A stretch of DNA of 46,406 nucleotides from Hydrogenophilales bacterium 16-61-112 (GTDB lineage: Bacteria > Pseudomonadota > Gammaproteobacteria > Burkholderiales > Thiobacillaceae). This document shows positions 43,085-46,406 of the stretch, piece after piece. Within the stretch, counting starts at the first letter, position 1; every line of letters begins with the position of its first letter. The translations under genes and the position numbers were made by a program. The stretch spans positions 1-46,406 of the forward strand of contig NCHD01000014.1 in the NCBI GenBank assembly GCA_002257045.1, in the 5' to 3' direction. The notes below the pieces were generated by a model that saw nothing but the letters and a program-made list of their open reading frames with translations, was not told the origin of the DNA and searched no databases.

Positions 43085-43459
43085 ATGACCGCTTTCATTG
43101 CAGTCGGCATTGGCGCGGCGCTCGGCGCCTGGTTGCGCTGGGGGCTGGGCCTGTGGCTCAACCCGATGTTTCCGGGCCTGCCGCTGGGCACCCTGGCCGC
43201 CAACCTGACCGGTGGCTATTTCATCGGCCTGGTCATCGCCTGGTTTGCCGAACACCCAGGCGTGCCGCCCGAGGCGCGCCTGTTCCTGATTACCGGCCTG
43301 CTCGGCGGACTGACCACCTTTTCCACCTTTTCCGCCGAAGTTGTCAGCGCGCTGATGCGCGGTCTCTGGGTCACCGGCGGCCTGATCGCCTTCACCCACA
43401 TGACCGGCTCATTCCTTGCGACCGGGATGGGTTTTTACAGCATGAGACTATTTAAATGA
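43085..43459 (+). CDS. crcB: CrcB-type fluoride ion channel
   Basis: The 124-residue membrane protein has four hydrophobic helices and the Fluc motifs GAALGAWLRWGLG, GTLAANLTGGYFIGL, GLLGGLTTFSTFSAEVV and a final helix. Fluc channels expel fluoride as antiparallel dimers. The frame is open upstream to 42980 but the ATG at 43085 matches the family. Its stop overlaps the DUF190 gene by four bases. The gap to narL is 68 bases. I looked for a fluoride riboswitch in that gap and did not see one. Confidence 0.9.
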   Translation: MTAFIAVGIGAALGAWLRWGLGLWLNPMFPGLPLGTLAANLTGGYFIGLVIAWFAEHPGVPPEARLFLITGLLGGLTTFSTFSAEVVSALMRGLWVTGGLIAFTHMTGSFLATGMGFYSMRLFK

Positions 43460-43767
43460 ACGTTGTGTGCCTGCAAATTTTTGTCACCGAAGCCAGCCGG
43501 CATAACGGCAAGCTCACCTATGAATGGCTGTTCGATACCGCCCAGGCCATCGGCATGGGCGGCGGTTCCGCGTTCCAGGCCATTGCCGGCCTAGGCCGGC
43601 ATGGTCGCCACGATGCCGGTTTTTTCGAGCTGGCCGGACAGATGCCTGTCGTAGTCGAGTTTTTTGTCGAACCGGCCATCGCCGATCGCCTGCTGCAGGA
43701 AATCGGTGCGGCCGGCCTGAAACTGGTCTACACCCGGATGCCCGCCGAAATCGGCATCACGGGCTGA
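43456..43767 (+). CDS. DUF190 family protein
   Basis: The 103-residue protein matches DUF190 (NVVCLQIFVTEASRHNGKL, then TAQAIGMGGGSAFQAIAGLG, and LPVVVEFFVEPA-like MPVVVEFFVEP). DUF190 proteins are often encoded next to crcB and may form a PII-like fold; a link to fluoride export is known only from genome context. The start overlaps the crcB stop by four bases (ATGA). No signal or membrane segment is visible. Confidence 0.85.
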   Translation: MNVVCLQIFVTEASRHNGKLTYEWLFDTAQAIGMGGGSAFQAIAGLGRHGRHDAGFFELAGQMPVVVEFFVEPAIADRLLQEIGAAGLKLVYTRMPAEIGITG

Positions 43768-43784
43768 CTTCTGACAGCTGAATC

Positions 43785-44534
43785 GTGCTCGACCAACTGA
43801 TCCTGTTCGTCGCCTCGCTGGCGGCGAATTTTTTTTCGGCCCTGTCGGGTGGCGGCGCTGGGTTGATCCAGTTCCCCATGCTGATTTTTCTGGGCCTGAG
43901 TTTCGGTACCGCGCTCGCCACCCACAAGATCGCCAGCGTCGCGCTGGGTCTCGGTGCCACGTTGCGGCACCTCAAGGAATCGCATCTCGAACGCCGCTTC
44001 TCGCTGATCATCCTTGGCGCCGGGCTGCCCGGCGTGGTGCTGGGCGCGCTCACCATCCTGCACATACCCGAACGCGCCGCTACCCTGGCGCTTGGCGTGC
44101 TGACGCTGGGGCTGGGGCTGTATTCGGTGTTCAAGCCCCGGCTCGGCATGGACCATGCCCCGCAAAACCAGCAGGGCAGGGCGTTGATCGGCGGCATGGC
44201 CGGGCTGTTCGTGGTTGGTTTTCTCAACGGCTCGATCACCAGCGGCACCGGCCTGTTTCTCACCATCTGGCTGATCCGCTATTTCGGCCTCGACTACACC
44301 CGCGCCGTCGCCTACACGCTGATCCTGTGCGGTCTGGTGTGGAATGGTACCGGTGCGCTGGTGCTCGGCGTCATCGGCACCGTGGCGTGGGGCTGGATGC
44401 CTGCGCTGCTGGCCGGCTCGATCATCGGCGGCTACCTCGGCAGCCACCTGGCGATCAAGAAGGGCAACCTGTGGATCAAGCGCGCGTTTGAAATCGTCAC
44501 CATCCTGATCGGCCTGAAGCTGGTCTTTGGCTAG
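43785..44534 (+). CDS. TauE/SafE family sulfite/anion permease
   Basis: The 249-residue inner-membrane protein has seven to eight hydrophobic helices and the two-fold repeat of TauE/SafE permeases (FFSALSGGGAGLIQFPML in the first half, GFLNGSITSGTGLFLTIWLI in the second). Members export sulfite, sulfoacetate or related anions; substrate is not readable from sequence. It starts at GTG 43785, 17 bases after DUF190, so may share its transcript. Its TAG stop overlaps the stop of the convergent GGDEF gene in a CTAG tetranucleotide. Confidence 0.85.
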   Translation: MLDQLILFVASLAANFFSALSGGGAGLIQFPMLIFLGLSFGTALATHKIASVALGLGATLRHLKESHLERRFSLIILGAGLPGVVLGALTILHIPERAATLALGVLTLGLGLYSVFKPRLGMDHAPQNQQGRALIGGMAGLFVVGFLNGSITSGTGLFLTIWLIRYFGLDYTRAVAYTLILCGLVWNGTGALVLGVIGTVAWGWMPALLAGSIIGGYLGSHLAIKKGNLWIKRAFEIVTILIGLKLVFG

Positions 44535-46129
44535 TCGTCGCTGAGGTGAATCCGATTGCGGCCGCCGAGCTTGGCTTTATATAGAGCCTGGTCGGCGGCC
44601 TTGATCAGTGCGTCCCCGCTTTGGGCCAGCGGATAGGTGGCGATGCCGGCGCTGACGGTGGTCAGAAAGTGACTGTCGCCATGCGGGTGATGGATTTGCG
44701 AGAAGTCGTGGCGGATGCGTTCCATGATGGAAAACGCCTGTTCCTCATCGGCATGGGGCAGGCCGATGAGGAACTCTTCGCCGCCGTAGCGGCAGATCAT
44801 GTCGTGCTTGCGCAGGCGCTGCTTGAGCAGCCACGACAGGCTGCGGATGACCTGGTCTCCGGTGGGGTGGCCGTAGCGGTCGTTGACCTGCTTGAAATGG
44901 TCGATGTCCAGCATCACCACGGACAGGAACCCGCCCTCGTGCACGATGCCGGACAACAGGACTTCCAGCATGTTTTTGCCGCTGGAGTGGTTGAGCAGGC
45001 CGGTCAGGCTGTCGTGGTACATCGAGCGCCGCAATGCGCGGTAACGCTCGATCTTGCTCTTGACGATGGTGTTGAGGAACACCGGGTTGAATGGCTTGGT
45101 GAGGAAGTGATCGCCGCCCAGCCGCATGGCGTCGACCTGCAGCGCGACGTTGGTTTCGCCCGACAGATAGACGATCGGGATGCTGAGAAATTCGCAGTGC
45201 TGGCGGATGATGCGCGCGACTTCGACGCCGGTGCAGTTGGGCATGTACATGTCCATCAGGATCAGGTCCGGATTGAACTGCTTGAGTGCGTTGAGGGTTT
45301 CGCGCGGGTCGTTGACGATGTGCGATTCGATCTGGATTTCGGCCAGGCTGCGATGGATGAGGTGGCTGGCCGTCTTGGAGTCCTCAACGATCAGCACGCG
45401 GTAGGCTTCCTGATCGTGGCGCTCGTTCAGCTCCATGATGTGCTCGACGATGGCGTGCGTGGGTCGGCCCTTGAGCAGGCAGCTGTCGCTGCCGCTCTTG
45501 AGCGCCTGCTGCAATTGTCCAAAGTCGGATTCGACCTCGAGGCAGATCAGCTGCCCCATCGCAAACTGTTGCCGCAGCGCCTGGATGCGTTCGTGCCATT
45601 CGGCCTCGGGCAGGCTGCTCATGTCGAGCAGCAGCAACGGCGGTGTATCAGCGTTGTCCGCCATGGGTTGATCCCAGGTGCTGAATTCGGTCGTCATGCC
45701 GAAATAGCCCAGTTGCAGCAGCAGGTCGGCCCAGGCGTCCGGATCGTCCCCGATCAGCCAGGCCTGGACGCTGCGCATGCTCTGCGGCGCGATGACGACA
45801 GGGTCGCGGGTCAGGGTTTCGAGACTGTTGTGGGCACGCGCGGCGGTCAGCCGGGCCAGTTCGTTGATGCGTGCGTTCAGGTCATCCTGGTCTGCTTGCG
45901 GCAAAGGGTGCGTGACATCCTGCGCAAAGTGCGCAAGCGAAACCTGTTCAAGCTGGTGACTGGCGTGATGCAGTGCGGCGATGCCCTTGTCGATCAGGAA
46001 TTCGGTAAAACTGTTGATTGAGATCGCCAGTTCGACGAAGTTTTCTACATTGGGAGTCGCCAGGTAACGCTGCCAGGTATCGGTCAGGACCTTGTTTTTT
46101 TGCAGCAGCGCTTCGGGCGAACAGAGCAT
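44531..46129 (-). CDS. Diguanylate cyclase with two receiver-like domains
   Basis: The 532-residue protein has an N-terminal helical region, a degenerate receiver-like segment (about 120-235; LLLLDMSSLP, no full acidic pair), an intact receiver domain (about 243-360; acidic D250, phosphoacceptor D293, lysine K345) and a GGDEF domain (about 370-530). The active-site motif is GGEEF at 449-453, and an inhibitory RxxD site (R440-K-H-D443) lies five residues before it. It should make cyclic di-GMP when phosphorylated and be product-inhibited. It starts at ATG 46129. No histidine kinase gene is adjacent, so the input is unknown. Role in surface or biofilm control is inference. Confidence 0.92.
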   Translation of the reverse strand: MLCSPEALLQKNKVLTDTWQRYLATPNVENFVELAISINSFTEFLIDKGIAALHHASHQLEQVSLAHFAQDVTHPLPQADQDDLNARINELARLTAARAHNSLETLTRDPVVIAPQSMRSVQAWLIGDDPDAWADLLLQLGYFGMTTEFSTWDQPMADNADTPPLLLLDMSSLPEAEWHERIQALRQQFAMGQLICLEVESDFGQLQQALKSGSDSCLLKGRPTHAIVEHIMELNERHDQEAYRVLIVEDSKTASHLIHRSLAEIQIESHIVNDPRETLNALKQFNPDLILMDMYMPNCTGVEVARIIRQHCEFLSIPIVYLSGETNVALQVDAMRLGGDHFLTKPFNPVFLNTIVKSKIERYRALRRSMYHDSLTGLLNHSSGKNMLEVLLSGIVHEGGFLSVVMLDIDHFKQVNDRYGHPTGDQVIRSLSWLLKQRLRKHDMICRYGGEEFLIGLPHADEEQAFSIMERIRHDFSQIHHPHGDSHFLTTVSAGIATYPLAQSGDALIKAADQALYKAKLGGRNRIHLSDD

Positions 46130-46164
46130 TTGGATTCCATGCCCTTGGGTTCGAGTGGGCAGTT

Positions 46165-46179
46165 ATAAAACTGTTTTAT
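46165..46179. promoter_or_regulatory. AT-rich palindrome upstream of the diguanylate cyclase gene
   Basis: ATAAAA and TTTTAT flank a three-base centre (CTG) 36-50 bases upstream of the diguanylate cyclase start codon. Position and composition suit an operator or promoter element. There is no matched -35/-10 pair that I trust. Confidence 0.3.
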
Positions 46180-46311
46180 GAGTTTGGCGCGTTTGACATT
46201 ATAAACAGTACTGCATGCGGCGTGAACGCAATTCAGGCGGCGAACGCCTTCAATGGCCACGTTGGCGGCCTGTGCTGTGATATCTTCAAAGCTGGTTTGG
46301 GAGGTTCAAGC

Positions 46312-46406
46312 GTGTTCAAAAAACAGTGGCCGGCGTTTGTGCTGGCATTCGTATTGCCGCTCGTGGCGGTGTTCTGGTGGTGGGGCGGGTTCAGTCCGGT
46401 GAGCGT
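46312..46406 (+). CDS. N-terminus of an unidentified membrane-anchored or exported protein
   Basis: A GTG at 46312 preceded by GGGAGG eight bases upstream opens a frame to the right edge: MFKKQWPAFVLAFVLPLVAVFWWWGGFSPV in pieces, that is two lysines, one hydrophobic helix and a Trp-rich end. This is a signal anchor or signal peptide. The rest lies outside the window. Small exported ligand-binding proteins with such starts exist in related bacteria, but the family cannot be named here. Confidence 0.5.
   Translation, partial: MFKKQWPAFVLAFVLPLVAVFWWWGGFSPVS

Noticed and set aside
1-46406. CRISPR arrays, insertion sequences, tRNA or rRNA genes, prophage genes
   Set aside because: No regularly spaced repeats, transposase-like frames, cloverleaf sequences or phage motifs were recognised by reading; a tRNAscan and IS search would settle it.

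Overview
The window suggests a GC-rich, facultatively denitrifying betaproteobacterium, most like Thiobacillus and its relatives. This rests on the combination of a narK-narK-narGHJI cluster, a nosZ/nosR-type N2O reductase cluster, DsrC- and sulfide:quinone-reductase-like genes, and a sucrose/amylosucrase/phosphoketolase set. The assignment is inference from gene content and protein resemblance; no rRNA gene is present.

Bases 1-16200 hold central carbon storage. A MarR-type regulator runs off the left edge. A tight operon follows: fructokinase, sucrose-phosphate synthase, sucrose-phosphate phosphatase, amylosucrase and an MscS channel (518-7445). A small membrane-protein pseudogene with two in-frame stops (7580-8071) and a divergent ClC exchanger come next. 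Acetate kinase, phosphoketolase and glycogen phosphorylase (9699-15821) complete the block. Together these can make sucrose, convert it to glucan with recycling of fructose, remobilise the glucan and ferment it to acetate with ATP. A short ModE-type DNA-binding protein and a DUF302 protein close the region.

Bases 16758-29541 form one long minus-strand block read as narK1-narK2-narG-narH-narJ-narI, an SQR-like flavoprotein, a DsrC-like protein and nnrS. narG is broken: about 55 bp are missing inside codons that normally encode the molybdenum-ligating aspartate, and the reading frame shifts there. A perfect NarL 7-2-7 site (29651-29666) lies in front of narK1 and also faces a divergent lipoprotein cytochrome c.

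Bases 30470-39942 hold nitrous oxide respiration on the minus strand: nosZ, a terminator, then nosR-nosD-nosF-nosY-nosL, two small uncharacterised genes (one DUF6516-like), and a second nosL-like gene. The terminator between the cytochrome c and the last nos gene is bidirectional. A 489-bp regulatory region with a large dyad and a near-perfect NarL site separates nosZ from the divergent narX-narL two-component genes (40432-43016).

Bases 43085-46406 hold crcB, a DUF190 gene, a TauE/SafE permease, a convergent receiver-GGDEF protein, and the start of an unidentified membrane or exported protein at the right edge. No tRNA, rRNA, insertion sequence or CRISPR array was seen.
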